A stretch of DNA of 40,370 nt from Bifidobacterium phasiani. GTDB lineage: Bacteria > Actinomycetota > Actinomycetes > Actinomycetales > Bifidobacteriaceae. The notes below the pieces were generated by a model that searched no databases, was not told the origin of the DNA, and saw nothing but the letters and a program-made list of their open reading frames with translations. Shown piece by piece: positions 24,536 through 34,482 of this stretch (position 1 is its first letter; each line of letters opens with the position of its first letter). The stretch spans positions 1 to 40,370 of the forward strand of contig NZ_JAHBBD010000023.1 of assembly GCF_019331775.1 (NCBI RefSeq), written 5' to 3'. The position numbers were made by a program, and so were the translations under genes.

Positions 24536-24779
24536 GGATGCTCCTTGCCGGCGGACGCCGGGTCGTGGGGGGGTTGCTGGGTGGGTTGTGGATGGCGCGG
24601 GCGCCGTGCGGGCCGCGCTCGCGCGCCGGTGCGACGCCGCCGGTGGCGCCGCCGGCGGGCGCGGCGGCGGTGCCGGTACGGTGCGCTGTGGACAGGATAG
24701 CGGCGTTGCGGCGCCGGGGCGAACGCCACGGGGGCATCGGGGTGCGGCGCGCGGTCGAGGCCCGCCCGACCGCCCCCGG

Positions 24780-26675
24780 CTAGGCGGCCGGGATGGGCAG
24801 GGCGAACGGCGGAACCGGCAGCCCGTTCGCGCCGCACAGCAGGCCGCGGTCCGGCGCGTTGCGCCAGGCGTACCGGACGGACGCCGGGCGCCGCCACGGC
24901 ACGGCGATCGCCACCGTGTCGCCGTCCACGCGGGCCGGGACCGGTGAGACGGAGCCGTCCTCCCAGACCAGCGCGAACTCGCCGGGGTCGGCGCCGTCCA
25001 TCGTGCCCAGCCCCGGGGCTCCGGTGCCGTCGTCGAAGCGGATGACGAGGCGGCCGTCGGACAGCCGCACGTCGGTCGGCTCAGGCGGGCGCGGCGCGTC
25101 GGCCTCGCCGTAGACCAGCCGGCGGGCCGCGTCGAACAGCCGCTCTGCGACCAGACGCTTGTTCCACGGGTGCAGGTCGTTCCAGTCGCCCGCGTCGAGC
25201 GTGACCGCGGTGACCAGGTCGTCGACCTCGCGCTGCGCCAGCCACTGGTGGCGGCGCACCAGCGGCCATCCGCCGTCCTCAACGCCGTCGATCGAGAAGC
25301 CCGGCAGCTGCACGACCAGGAACGGCAGGCGGTCCTGGCCCCACGCCGCGCGCCAGCAGCCGACCATCGCCCGCAGCATGCGGCCGTAGTCGTCCGCGGC
25401 GTCGCCGGTGTTGGACTCGCCCTGGTACCACAGCACGGCGCGCGCGGCGTATCCGGCGCATGGCGCGGTCATGCCGTTGTACAGCCCGAGCGGCTTCCAG
25501 CGCACGAAGTCCTCGCCGGGGCAGTCCGTGTCTGCACGCGCGCCGATGGAGTAGGTCCAGGTGCCGTCGAGATCGTAGGAGTCGTCCCCTATATCGAGGT
25601 GCATGTGCTTGCCCGGCGTCATGCGGCCCGTGCCGTGTTCGACGACCAGATGCACGTCGATCTCGTTGCGTCCGGCCTTCAGCACGCCTTCGGGCACCAT
25701 GTAGTCGCGGGAGAGGTACTGGTGCTCGGATTGGCCGACCCTGACCCCGTTGACCGAGGTTTCGTCGGAGTCGACCATGGCGCCGAGGTGCAGCGCCGCC
25801 GGCCGTCCGGCCGCGTAGGCCGGCAGCGTGACCGTGCGGCGCAGATGGATCACGCCGCGGAATCCGTCCAGCCGCGGATCGGCGTCCTTCAGGAACGAGG
25901 GAAGATCGAGCGCGCCGTGGTCCAGGCCCTCCCGGCCAGCTTCGGTCTCCCGGACCCGCAGGTCCTCGTACCAGCGGTTCATCGCGGCGATGCTCCGCTC
26001 GCTGCGGGCGCGGGCCACCTCGTCGTCGCGGTAGGGTTCCAGATCGGCGAGCGCCTTCGGCCACGCGGCGAGCGTCTGCTCGTCCATCCACGATTCGATC
26101 GGCGAGCCGCCGAGCGTGATGTTGAGCAGGCCGACCGGCACATCGAGCCACTGCCGGATCATCCGTCCGAAGAAATAGCCGACGCCGGTGAACTCGTCAA
26201 GCGTGTCAGGCGCCGCGCCGACCCAGCGGACCGGTTCGTCGAAGTCGCGGCGGGGTCCGTGGAAGTCGAACCGGACGGGAACCTTGCAGTGGCGCAGCAG
26301 CGGATCGGGTTCGCGCGTGAACTCGGACGGGTACCGCCAGCGCAGGAACTCCATCTGGTATTCCATGTTCGACTGGCCCGCGCAGACGAACACCTCGCCC
26401 ACGTAGACGTCGTGCGCGATCACCGGTTCGGCGTCGCCATCGACCCGCATCTCCAGCCGGTAGGGGCCTCCAGGCTCCAGCGGACCCAGCCGCACGGCCC
26501 AGTCGCCATCGTCCTTGACCACGGCGTCGGACGATTGATCGGCGATGGTAACCCGCACCCGCGAACAAGGCCTTCCGGTTCCCCAAATGCTCAACGGGGC
26601 GCCAGACTGCAACACTCCCCCTTCGCCGAACAGCGGCGAAAGCGTTACTGTCCCCTGTCCCTCGTTCATCATCAT
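24780..26675 (-). CDS. SGNH-type acetylesterase (sialate O-acetylesterase family), probable acetylxylan esterase
   Basis: The 631-residue enzyme starts at the first of three ATGs (26675), after GGGAGG. The SASA/DUF303 fold is seen: an N-terminal beta domain (LSPLFGEGGVLQSGAPLSIWG), VCAGQSNMEYQ with the nucleophile Ser near residue 102, LGGSPIESWM, an inserted jelly-roll segment with RTVTLPAYAAGRPAAL, VLWYQGESNTGDA, and a C-terminal block with the probable catalytic DLHPWNK. No signal peptide is present, so it acts inside the cell. Next to xylanase and xylosidase genes it most likely removes acetyl groups from imported xylo-oligosaccharides. It follows the xylanase terminator, so it may have its own promoter. 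Confidence 0.85.
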   Translation of the reverse strand: MMMNEGQGTVTLSPLFGEGGVLQSGAPLSIWGTGRPCSRVRVTIADQSSDAVVKDDGDWAVRLGPLEPGGPYRLEMRVDGDAEPVIAHDVYVGEVFVCAGQSNMEYQMEFLRWRYPSEFTREPDPLLRHCKVPVRFDFHGPRRDFDEPVRWVGAAPDTLDEFTGVGYFFGRMIRQWLDVPVGLLNITLGGSPIESWMDEQTLAAWPKALADLEPYRDDEVARARSERSIAAMNRWYEDLRVRETEAGREGLDHGALDLPSFLKDADPRLDGFRGVIHLRRTVTLPAYAAGRPAALHLGAMVDSDETSVNGVRVGQSEHQYLSRDYMVPEGVLKAGRNEIDVHLVVEHGTGRMTPGKHMHLDIGDDSYDLDGTWTYSIGARADTDCPGEDFVRWKPLGLYNGMTAPCAGYAARAVLWYQGESNTGDAADDYGRMLRAMVGCWRAAWGQDRLPFLVVQLPGFSIDGVEDGGWPLVRRHQWLAQREVDDLVTAVTLDAGDWNDLHPWNKRLVAERLFDAARRLVYGEADAPRPPEPTDVRLSDGRLVIRFDDGTGAPGLGTMDGADPGEFALVWEDGSVSPVPARVDGDTVAIAVPWRRPASVRYAWRNAPDRGLLCGANGLPVPPFALPIPAA

Positions 26676-26735
26676 CGTTCCTCCCACTCTTCCTTGCATC
26701 ATCGGCACTCCCGGGAAGCACCGCTATTATTGAAG

Positions 26736-26784
26736 GGTCATTCCATAGGCTTGCACCATCAATGCCATGGCCTATGGAATGACC
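26736..26784 (-). terminator. Terminator of the xylanase gene
   Basis: A perfect 15-bp stem, GGTCATTCCATAGGC (26736-26750) with GCCTATGGAATGACC (26770-26784), has a 19-base loop. On the minus strand it is followed by CTTCAATAATAG. It lies 104 bases past the xylanase stop codon. Confidence 0.8.
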
Positions 26785-26887
26785 GGAATTGAGTGCTTAC
26801 GCTCTCAGCTTGTGCACCCGCTTGCGGTCTTGTCGTCCGGCCTTGCAGGGGCCGAGACGATTCGGCGTGCTGGCGGGTGTACAAGTC

Positions 26888-29428
26888 TCATCGACGCCGA
26901 GCGATGACCAGCCCGCATCCAGCAGCAACCAGCAGCAACGCCACCACGGCGGCTCCGATGACCGCGGAACCGGTCTGCGGCATCTTGTCGCCGTTGTCGT
27001 CAGCGTCGTCGGAAGGCATGTCGGTATCCTCCGGGGTTTCCTCGTCGACGGGCTTCTCGACACTCCCGCCGGGCGTTTCCTCGTCGCTCGGAGTCTCGGT
27101 ATCCCCGCCGGGCGTTTCCTCGCCGCTCGGAGTCTCGGTTTCGGAAGTATCGGCCAGCAGACGCAGCACACCCCAGTGAGTTGCGGTCTGATAGCCGGCG
27201 CCCGTCGGATCGGCCCAGTTGCGGATGCCGATTCGGGCGCCGTTCTTCGCGTCGTTGATCTGGAAGTCGACGCCTTCAAAGGTGCCGGCCTCAGCCGTTC
27301 CCAGATCGATGGCCATCTCGACGACGTAGCCGTCGTCAACAATCTTGCCAGCGGTCTGGACCATGGACTTCTGGACATCCTCCGACGCGCCGGAACCGAA
27401 GCTCAGCTCCGCGCCATCGGCGGACACGCGAATCTGCTGGATGTCGTTGGTGTACCGACCGCTCTTGGTGTTGCCGCGATCGATGTACACCTCAACGGAG
27501 TCCTTCTCCCAGGGATTCGAGTTGGTCAAATCGATGTCCGCGTCGGTCACTTCCATAAGGACATACAGCTTGCCGTCCGACCACAGGGTCTTGGCGGTAG
27601 CGGTCGCCTCAGGGGAAGGCGTGGCAGCGGTCACCTTATCCACGGGAACCTCGTTGGCTTCCTCCCAGACGGGATCCGACGGATCGGCGTCAACGACCGG
27701 AGCCTGGGCGTCGGCGGGAACCTTCACGGCCTCCGTGTAGCTCAGCGGCTCCGCCAGCGTGACGGCGCCGGTGTCGTTCGTGCTCCACGCGCTGGTCTCC
27801 GCGGTGGCGGAGTCCGTCGCGATGACGTTCATCTCGACGATGTCCTTCTCGGCACCGGTGTACGGGATGTCAGCCACGACCTCGTATCCCGTATCGGACG
27901 GAACGACGTTGGCCTGCACGCCCTCGCCGTCGGTCACACCGTTGCGGCCGATCACATACTCGGCGTCGCCCACATGCACGGTGACGGTGTCGTCATCCGC
28001 TGCGCTGGCATCGGCGACATCCGCGTAGACGACCAGTGATCCGTCCTTCCAATACACATTGAACAAGCCGGAGACGGCACCGTTTGCGGACGGGGTCATC
28101 TCGACCAGCGGAAGGCGTTCCCACGGAGAGGACGCGCCGGCCTCGGCCACGGTGCCAGGAAGCGCCGAGTCGATGCTCACGGCGTCATCCTTGAATGCGT
28201 CCATGCTCTTCAACGGTTCGGGAAGGTTGGCGCTGTCGCCGATATAGCCGATGTACGCCGGCTTCTTCTCCAGGCTGTCATTGAACAGCAGCGGAGCACC
28301 CTCGTCATTGCGCCAGGACAGTCCGTCGGTCAGGCCCCACACCGTAACGGAGAACAGCTGCGCCGCGTGACGGTGGATAATCTGGTTGACTTCGTAGTAG
28401 TACTGGCCTTGTTCGATGAGCTTGGCCTGCGTGACCGGGGTTCCGGTCGTCACATCCAGCTCGGTGATGGCCTGCTTCTTGTTGAACCGTTCCATGTCGG
28501 TCAGCGCGGCCTCCAGATTCGACGTCGCCGTAGTCAACGCCACATGGAACTGGTGGCCGATGCCGTCGAACGGCACGCCTTCGTCGACCATGCGGCCCAG
28601 CAGGGCCGTATACCGAGTGCGCTTGCCTGACTGTTCGGTGCTGTAGTCGTTGATGAACAACGTCACCGGATGCTCGACCGAGGGATCGGCATATACATCA
28701 TTCAGGTAGAGGTTCGCGTTCTCGAACGCGTCGTAGATGTAGTCCTCGCCGCCGTAGGTCTGGTACCACAGCGAGTTGCGCATGCCGTTGGTGTCCGGAT
28801 CGTCGGTGTCGTTCACGGTTTCGTTGACGACGTCGAACGCCACGACGGGATTCGTGGCGCTGCCGAACAAGCCGAATTCATTGGAAATCGCCTTGGCGAC
28901 GTTTTCGATGTGCCGACGCTGGCGCTCCTGCATCGTGGCCTTGTCTGCCAGCGGGCAGCTGGTGGCGCCGGCGGTCTCATTGGTGTCCACGCACCATTCG
29001 TCCGCCTGGAAGAACCAGTCGGGCGTCTGGGAATGCCACACCAGAACGTGGCCGTAGATCCGGATGCCATTGTCGCTGGCGAACTTCAGCAGATTCCGGG
29101 TGTCATCGGACATGCGGAAGTTATGGTTGTCGTCATACCAGCCTTCCGGCTTCATCGAGTTTTCCGGAGTGATCTGGTTGAAGTTGGCAAGCACCGTATC
29201 CCGCTGTTCCTGGCTATTGAGACCGCTATAGGTTTCAGTAGCCACACCGGCGGCGATGCCCAAGGCGTTGTACTCGCCCTTGATGCCACCGGAGTAGTCG
29301 CCTTCCGCGGCGGTAGCCGACGGAGCGAAAGCCAACGGCACCAGCATGGCTGCCGCCGCGATTGCGGCCGCGATGCCGCGACGCATGGACGCCCCACGTT
29401 CATCGGTTGTTTTGAACAATGTATTCAT
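26888..29428 (-). CDS. Cell-wall anchored GH10 endo-beta-1,4-xylanase with CBM9 modules
   Basis: The 846-residue precursor cuts xylan outside the cell. A signal peptide ends near residue 33. The GH10 barrel (about 38-375) has NSMKPEGWYD, YGHVLVWHSQTPDWF, the acid/base Glu in FDVVNETVND near 201 and the nucleophile Glu in AITELDVT near 322. Then come a weaker CBM9-like segment (about 410-560) and a clear CBM9 module (about 575-760, PVVDADPSDPVWEEA onward). A Glu/Thr/Pro spacer with 13-residue repeats precedes the sorting signal MPQTG near 818, a membrane segment and ARRR. The first residue, Met in place of Leu, is unusual for sortase. GAGGAAAG precedes the ATG at 29428; a GTG 12 bases upstream is less likely. 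Confidence 0.93.
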   Translation of the reverse strand: MNTLFKTTDERGASMRRGIAAAIAAAAMLVPLAFAPSATAAEGDYSGGIKGEYNALGIAAGVATETYSGLNSQEQRDTVLANFNQITPENSMKPEGWYDDNHNFRMSDDTRNLLKFASDNGIRIYGHVLVWHSQTPDWFFQADEWCVDTNETAGATSCPLADKATMQERQRRHIENVAKAISNEFGLFGSATNPVVAFDVVNETVNDTDDPDTNGMRNSLWYQTYGGEDYIYDAFENANLYLNDVYADPSVEHPVTLFINDYSTEQSGKRTRYTALLGRMVDEGVPFDGIGHQFHVALTTATSNLEAALTDMERFNKKQAITELDVTTGTPVTQAKLIEQGQYYYEVNQIIHRHAAQLFSVTVWGLTDGLSWRNDEGAPLLFNDSLEKKPAYIGYIGDSANLPEPLKSMDAFKDDAVSIDSALPGTVAEAGASSPWERLPLVEMTPSANGAVSGLFNVYWKDGSLVVYADVADASAADDDTVTVHVGDAEYVIGRNGVTDGEGVQANVVPSDTGYEVVADIPYTGAEKDIVEMNVIATDSATAETSAWSTNDTGAVTLAEPLSYTEAVKVPADAQAPVVDADPSDPVWEEANEVPVDKVTAATPSPEATATAKTLWSDGKLYVLMEVTDADIDLTNSNPWEKDSVEVYIDRGNTKSGRYTNDIQQIRVSADGAELSFGSGASEDVQKSMVQTAGKIVDDGYVVEMAIDLGTAEAGTFEGVDFQINDAKNGARIGIRNWADPTGAGYQTATHWGVLRLLADTSETETPSGEETPGGDTETPSDEETPGGSVEKPVDEETPEDTDMPSDDADDNGDKMPQTGSAVIGAAVVALLLVAAGCGLVIARRR
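27066..27143. repeat. 39-bp tandem repeat in the xylanase wall spacer
   Basis: Two close copies of a 39-base unit encode (S/D)TETPS(G/D)EETPGG, with a third diverged unit further on. Length change here would alter how far the enzyme stands from the wall. Confidence 0.65.
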
Positions 29429-29631
29429 TGCTTTCCTCACTGATTATGGCGTATTCCTTGCATGGCCCGCATATCGGGTCATACGGCTCGGCGGTCGCTC
29501 TGCCCCGAACCCGTTCGTTCGCACCCCCCCTTCCCACTTGTCTCCCGCTGACGCATTGGCACGTCAGCCCTGTTCCGAACCCATCGAACGGAGCGGATCA
29601 GCAACCGACGGGCTCAAGACCGTCGCTGCCC

Positions 29632-30759
29632 TCACCAGGTGCGGTACTCCCCCGCCAGCGCCAGGAACGCGAACGCGTACAGGAAGTTGTCGTAGTAGCG
29701 GCGGGTGCCGGTGCGGATCGGGGTGTCCCACAGCAGGCGCACCCAGCGGATCGCGTTGTCGAGCGCGTCCGGCTCCTGCGAGTGCATCGCGGCGAGCGAG
29801 CCTTCGGCGGTGGCGGCGATGAAGCCGACCGGGTGCAGCACGGTCTCGTCCACCGGCGTGCCGTCGACCGCGTAGACGCAGGTGCGGTCGTGTTCGAGGA
29901 AGAAGCGCTGCAGCCGCGCGTTCGCGTCGCACAGGTCCGGTACAACGCCGTTCCACAGGCAGTCCAGCCCGATGTTGCCGGCGGTGCGGTAGGCGTCGGA
30001 GTAGAAGTGCCAGTGGTCGCGCTCGTCGATATGCGGCGTGCCGTCGTAATCCGAGTATTCGGGGTTCATGCCGGTTTCCGGATGGCAGGCGGTGACCAGA
30101 TACTCGCGGCTCGCCTTGGCGGCCTGCGACCAGAACGGGCGGTCGGTTTCGTCGGCGCGCTGTGCGAACACCTCGTAGAAGTGCGGCAGGTGGTAGGACG
30201 GGTCGGTCCATTCGGTTTCCGGGATGAATTTGATCAGATGGTTCTCCGGGTTCCACATCGGGTACCCTTCGCCGTCCTCGCCTTGATGCACGCAGGTGTG
30301 CAGAATCGAGCGGGCGTGGCGGGAGTACTCGTATACGCCTTCGCCGTCACCCCACCGCCCGGAGGCCAGGAACAGCGCCATCGCGAAGTACTCCTCGCCG
30401 TCGGGGGCCGGGCCGTCGGCGTTCGGCACGCCGCTGGGGTCCACCGACCAGGCGAAGTAGCCCCGGTGCAGGCCTTCGGTCATGAACATGTACTTCATGC
30501 CCCAGCCCCACAGCTTGTCGAACACGTCTTTGCGGTCGTACTGCACGGCGAGCATCATCGCGTAGCTCATGCCCTCGGTGCGCACGTCGTGGTTGCCGGT
30601 GTCCATCACGTAGCCCAGTCCTTCGTCGTTCTCCCAGTAGATCTTGTCCGGGCCTTCGAACATCTCATACCAGTTGCGTTCCAGACGGGCCTTGATGGCC
30701 TCGCGGTTGTAGCCGCACTGTTCGAACAGGCTGGTTTCGGAAGCGTGGTGATCGGTCAT
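29632..30759 (-). CDS. rexA: GH8 reducing-end xylose-releasing exo-oligoxylanase
   Basis: This 375-residue cytoplasmic enzyme removes single xylose units from the reducing end of xylo-oligosaccharides. It carries the GH8 pattern: YWENDEGLGYVMDTGNHDVRTEGMSYAMM with the general acid Glu62, GYFAWSVDPSG, APDGEEYFAMAL, and HWHFYSDAYRTAGNIG with the probable base Asp. The length and absence of a signal peptide match the Rex type known from bifidobacteria and Bacillus rather than secreted endo-acting GH8. AAGGAG precedes the ATG at 30759. It lies 27 bases after the esterase gene in the same direction, and about 200 bases separate it from the xylanase gene. Confidence 0.93.
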   Translation of the reverse strand: MTDHHASETSLFEQCGYNREAIKARLERNWYEMFEGPDKIYWENDEGLGYVMDTGNHDVRTEGMSYAMMLAVQYDRKDVFDKLWGWGMKYMFMTEGLHRGYFAWSVDPSGVPNADGPAPDGEEYFAMALFLASGRWGDGEGVYEYSRHARSILHTCVHQGEDGEGYPMWNPENHLIKFIPETEWTDPSYHLPHFYEVFAQRADETDRPFWSQAAKASREYLVTACHPETGMNPEYSDYDGTPHIDERDHWHFYSDAYRTAGNIGLDCLWNGVVPDLCDANARLQRFFLEHDRTCVYAVDGTPVDETVLHPVGFIAATAEGSLAAMHSQEPDALDNAIRWVRLLWDTPIRTGTRRYYDNFLYAFAFLALAGEYRTW

Positions 30760-30786
30760 CTGTGTTCTCCTTCATGTTCTCGTGGT

Positions 30787-32262
30787 TCAGTTGGTTGCCG
30801 CGCCGCCCCATTGCAGCAACGCGTTGCGTTCGGCGTTCGTGCTCCAGTCGCGGATCATGCGGGTCCGCCGGCCGAGACGCATGGCGTCGTCGCCGAACGG
30901 AGCGTACCTTGTCCATTCAGGCAACGGCGTACCGTCCGTGTCAGGACCGTTCGGGTCGCCGGTGGCGGCGAAGTTCGTCCAATAGGCGATCATCCGCCGC
31001 GACAGGTCGTAGTGCCATCCGACGAACGGCCGCCAGCAGGTGTCCAGCGTGCCGAACGAGAACCACAGTTCCGACGAGTGGAACGCGCCGGCGTCGTCCC
31101 CGGGCATGGTCACGTCGAACCGGTAGTAGTACGGCGCCTTGCGGCCGCTGCGAATCCATTCGGCGATCAGTTTGAGGTTGCCGACCTCGCCCGCGGGAAG
31201 CGGGGTGCCGGCGGTGTCGGCCTCCATGAACTCGCCGGTGGTGTTGCCCAGCATGATCTCGACCTCGTTCTGATCCCCGCGTGCGATGGTGCGTGCGAAC
31301 TGGTCGGTGAGGAAACGCCCGTCCACGCACGGCGTCCAGTTGACCATCATCGGCCAGTCGCCCTCGCGGTCGGATTCGGGAAGCACCGGCAGCGCCTCCG
31401 CGGCGGCAAGCAGCTCGGCGGCCGGCACCTGCCGCGCCGCGTCGAGCGAGGGGACGCCCAACGCCGCGAACAGGCGTTCCGCGGTGCGGTGGCCGTCCTC
31501 GAAGCTCTGCTGGCGGCGGTTGAACATGCCCAGCCCGGCGCCGGACTGCATGATGGCCCGGCCGAACAGGCCGCGGTTCGTCGGCGAGCAGATCTGCGCC
31601 AGCACGCCGCCCGCCCCGGCGGATTGCCCGAAGACGGTGATGTTCTCCGGGTCGCCGCCGAATGCGGCGATGTTCCCGCGCACCCACCGGATGCCGGCGC
31701 GCTGGTCGAGCAGGCCGAAGTTCGCGTACGGCTCGCCGTCGCCGCGCGCCAGCGACTCCTCGCGCAGACGGTTGTGGGCGAGGAACCCGAACACGTTGAG
31801 CCGGTAGGCGACGGACACCACCACCACGCCGCGGCGGGCCAGGGCCGAGCCGTCGAATTCCTTCTCGGCGGTGCAGCCGGTCTGGTAGGCCCCGCCGTGG
31901 ATCCACACCATGACCGGCAGCGGCCGGTCCGCGGCCACGCGCGCATCCGGGCCACGGCCGCGCAGGGCCGGGGTCCACACGTTCAGGTACAGGCAGTCCT
32001 CGTCGAGCGCGATGGCGGGGTCGGTCCCCCACTCGCGGTCGTAGAACGCGTTGGAGTCGCCCGGCGTGGGCTGCGGGCAGGCCGGCGCGAAGTCGTGCGC
32101 GGTCAGCGTGCCCGTCCACGGTTCGGCCGGCCGCGGCGCGCGCCAGCGCAGGTCTCCCACCGGCGGCGCGGCGAACGGGATGCCCCGGAACACGGTGATC
32201 TCCGGTTCCGGGGCGGCGATGCCCTCGACCCACCCCAGTGAGGTCCGTACGGTTCGTAGCAT
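30787..32262 (-). CDS. Type B carboxylesterase, probable xylan side-chain esterase
   Basis: The 491-residue alpha/beta hydrolase shows all family landmarks: FRGIPFAAPPVGDLRW, EDCLYLNVW, the oxyanion region VWIHGGAYQTG, the nucleophile elbow FGQSAGAGG with Ser214, and AFHSSELWF with the probable catalytic His. The acidic member lies in between. It has no signal peptide. Such enzymes split short acyl or aryl esters; placed between GH8 and GH120 genes, it probably removes acetyl or feruloyl groups from oligosaccharides. The ATG at 32262 has GGAG seven bases upstream. It forms an operon with the GH120 gene (63 bases upstream) and the GH8 gene. Confidence 0.9.
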   Translation of the reverse strand: MLRTVRTSLGWVEGIAAPEPEITVFRGIPFAAPPVGDLRWRAPRPAEPWTGTLTAHDFAPACPQPTPGDSNAFYDREWGTDPAIALDEDCLYLNVWTPALRGRGPDARVAADRPLPVMVWIHGGAYQTGCTAEKEFDGSALARRGVVVVSVAYRLNVFGFLAHNRLREESLARGDGEPYANFGLLDQRAGIRWVRGNIAAFGGDPENITVFGQSAGAGGVLAQICSPTNRGLFGRAIMQSGAGLGMFNRRQQSFEDGHRTAERLFAALGVPSLDAARQVPAAELLAAAEALPVLPESDREGDWPMMVNWTPCVDGRFLTDQFARTIARGDQNEVEIMLGNTTGEFMEADTAGTPLPAGEVGNLKLIAEWIRSGRKAPYYYRFDVTMPGDDAGAFHSSELWFSFGTLDTCWRPFVGWHYDLSRRMIAYWTNFAATGDPNGPDTDGTPLPEWTRYAPFGDDAMRLGRRTRMIRDWSTNAERNALLQWGGAATN

Positions 32263-32325
32263 GGTCGGCTCCGTTGCTCGTGTGTGGCGTGATGCTGTCG
32301 TGATGTCTGGTGCCGCGGGACGGGG

Positions 32326-34293
32326 CTACGCCGCGCGCCGAGGCAGGACGAACCGGTTCGTCCCCGCCTTCAGCGCCGCGAACGGCCCGGGAGCCGCGGC
32401 GGCGGCGCGGCGGGCGCCGAGCAGGTCCGTGTCGAAGGCGATCGGGGTGCCGTCGGGGTGCTCGTACGGCGCCTCGACGATGCGCGGCGTGCCCAGGTCC
32501 GCGGTGCCGACGAGCGGCACGCGTACGTCCGCCAGCGCAGCCGGCGCCTGCACGATCACCACCGGGCCGTCGTCGCGCTCCTCCACGGCGATGGTCAGCG
32601 CCTCGTCGGTGCGCGCAGCGCCGGGCTCCTGTTCCGCCGCCGGCACGCCGCAGTAGGCGTTGCCGCCGACGTACAACGGCTGGACCGGCGAGGGGTCACC
32701 GCCGCCCTGCACGCCTTCGGCCACCGCCTTGTGGATGCTGGCGACGTACCCCTCCATCGAGGTCGGGTAGCCGGCGTAGGCCTCCAGGCCGACCTCGCCG
32801 GGGCAATCCTCCCCGCCGTCGGGCCTGGTGAACACGTTGTTGACGTACCGGTCGTCGCCGCCGGAGACGAACGCGCAGCCGGCGACCTCGGTGGTGTGCG
32901 GGAAGTGGTACGGCGTGGAGCGGTCCATCACGCGGTGCAGGTCGATGCGTCCGGCGATCAGGTTGTGCACCAGCGCGGTGCCCTGCGCGAACTGCTGGAG
33001 CGTGCAGGGCGAGGCGAAGACGTTGTCGTCGAGCAGGCACGGGCCGTGGGTGACCTCGATCATGACGTCGCGCACGTTGTGGTGGAACACGTTCGCGCTC
33101 ACGCGGGTGCCCTGCGCCTGCCAGTCCAGCCACAGGCCGAGCGAGCAGTCGTGCACGTCGTTGTGGTGGATCTGCGTATCGAGCGCGGCGTGGAACTTGA
33201 TGCCGGCCACCTCCCAGCCGAAGAACTCGCGCTTGAGGCCGATGTGGTGGCAGTGGTTCCAGGCGACCTCGCTGAACGCGCAGCCCATGTGCCCGACGAT
33301 GGCGTTCTGCCCGCAGTGGTGGATGGTGTTGCCGACGACCCGGTGGCCGCCGACCACGCCCTTGGCCCAGCCGACGCGCAGCCCCTTGAACACGGCCTCG
33401 AGCTGGTACTGGTAGCCGGTCTTGCGTTCGGTGCGGTACCACTCGTTGTCGCCGGTCGAGGCCTCCTTGCCCAGGCAGACCGCCGAGCATTTGGCGTCGT
33501 GCAGGACGTTGTCGGCGATGATCCAGCCGCGCGCCCAGTTGGGGCCGACCATGCCGATCTGCGGCGCGGTCGGCGGCGCCCATGGCGTGGCGGCCTGCGC
33601 CATCTCGAATCCGATGACGCTGATGTAGTCGATGTGCGTGCGCGAGGGGAAGAAGCAGCTGCGGCGCACGTTGATCTCCACACACTCCTCGTTGGGGTCG
33701 GCGCCTTGGAAATTGGCCCGGATGGTGGTGGTCCCGGCGGCCTCGTCGACCTCGCAGTGCCACACGTAACGGGTCTGGTCGGGGTCGTCCACCGGGCGGA
33801 CGACCTGCAGCGCGTTGTCGGTCAGCGTCGTGCGGATCGGCGGGTCGTCGAGGTCGGCCGGGTCGGTGACCTCGTAGAACGACCGGCCGTTGAGGTAGAC
33901 GTCGCCCAGGTGCTTCGGCGCGTCGGCGAAACGGTCGGGCGTATTGAGCCAGTCGCCGAAGATCGGCTCGCGATAGGGGTTGAAGTCCCCGAAGAACGCG
34001 TTGGGCAGCGTGACCTTCCAGACGTTGCCGCGGTCTCGCTCCCATGTGGTGATGCGCTCGGAACCCTTGATGACGGGGTGCTCCCCATCGGCCGCGCGAT
34101 AGACGATGCGTTCCAGATCGCTGACGCCGCCGTGGGCGGGATCGACCTGCTCGCGGTAGACGCCGTCGTGGACGATGACGGTGTCGCCGGGGCGGGCCAG
34201 CGCGGCGGCCTTCGATATGGTGGCGAACGGGTGGTTGAAATCGCCCGCGGCCAGGTCGTCGCCATCGGGACGGACGTGGAATTCAAAAGCCAT
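32326..34293 (-). CDS. GH120 beta-xylosidase
   Basis: This 655-residue protein is a right-handed parallel beta-helix, and its opening (FHVRPDGDDLAAGDFNHPFATISKAA, GDTVIVHDGVYREQV, VIKGSERI) follows the GH120 xylosidase of Thermoanaerobacterium closely. Further family blocks are FFGDFNPYREPIFGDW, LGDVYLNGRSFYEV and GNTIHHCGQNAIVGHMG. GH120 enzymes cut xylobiose and xylotriose from the non-reducing end inside the cell. The start is the ATG at 34293 (MAFEFHVRP), with AAAGGAG ten bases upstream; the frame is open for 16 more codons but they lack a ribosome site. A TATACT box at 34342-34347 on the minus strand may be an internal promoter, because hairpins separate the gene from GH43. Confidence 0.9.
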   Translation of the reverse strand: MAFEFHVRPDGDDLAAGDFNHPFATISKAAALARPGDTVIVHDGVYREQVDPAHGGVSDLERIVYRAADGEHPVIKGSERITTWERDRGNVWKVTLPNAFFGDFNPYREPIFGDWLNTPDRFADAPKHLGDVYLNGRSFYEVTDPADLDDPPIRTTLTDNALQVVRPVDDPDQTRYVWHCEVDEAAGTTTIRANFQGADPNEECVEINVRRSCFFPSRTHIDYISVIGFEMAQAATPWAPPTAPQIGMVGPNWARGWIIADNVLHDAKCSAVCLGKEASTGDNEWYRTERKTGYQYQLEAVFKGLRVGWAKGVVGGHRVVGNTIHHCGQNAIVGHMGCAFSEVAWNHCHHIGLKREFFGWEVAGIKFHAALDTQIHHNDVHDCSLGLWLDWQAQGTRVSANVFHHNVRDVMIEVTHGPCLLDDNVFASPCTLQQFAQGTALVHNLIAGRIDLHRVMDRSTPYHFPHTTEVAGCAFVSGGDDRYVNNVFTRPDGGEDCPGEVGLEAYAGYPTSMEGYVASIHKAVAEGVQGGGDPSPVQPLYVGGNAYCGVPAAEQEPGAARTDEALTIAVEERDDGPVVIVQAPAALADVRVPLVGTADLGTPRIVEAPYEHPDGTPIAFDTDLLGARRAAAAAPGPFAALKAGTNRFVLPRRAA

Positions 34294-34482
34294 GATATTG
34301 CATCTCCTTTGATGTCGAGATCGCACCAATGCGGCCAACAAAGTATATGACGTCGCACCCCGTCGTCTCCTTCCGACGAGGATGCGGAACGAGAGCGCCG
34401 GAGGCGAGATGCCATGTCAGGCCCCTCCTCCGGCCGGCTGCGCCGACACCCCTCATCAGGGGGGTGGGCAGGGTTCCGGGCG

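Noticed and set aside
29419..32241. Plus-strand open frame of 940 codons antisense to GH8 and esterase genes
   Set aside because: It is a GC-bias shadow of two well-recognised enzymes, with no domain or start signal.
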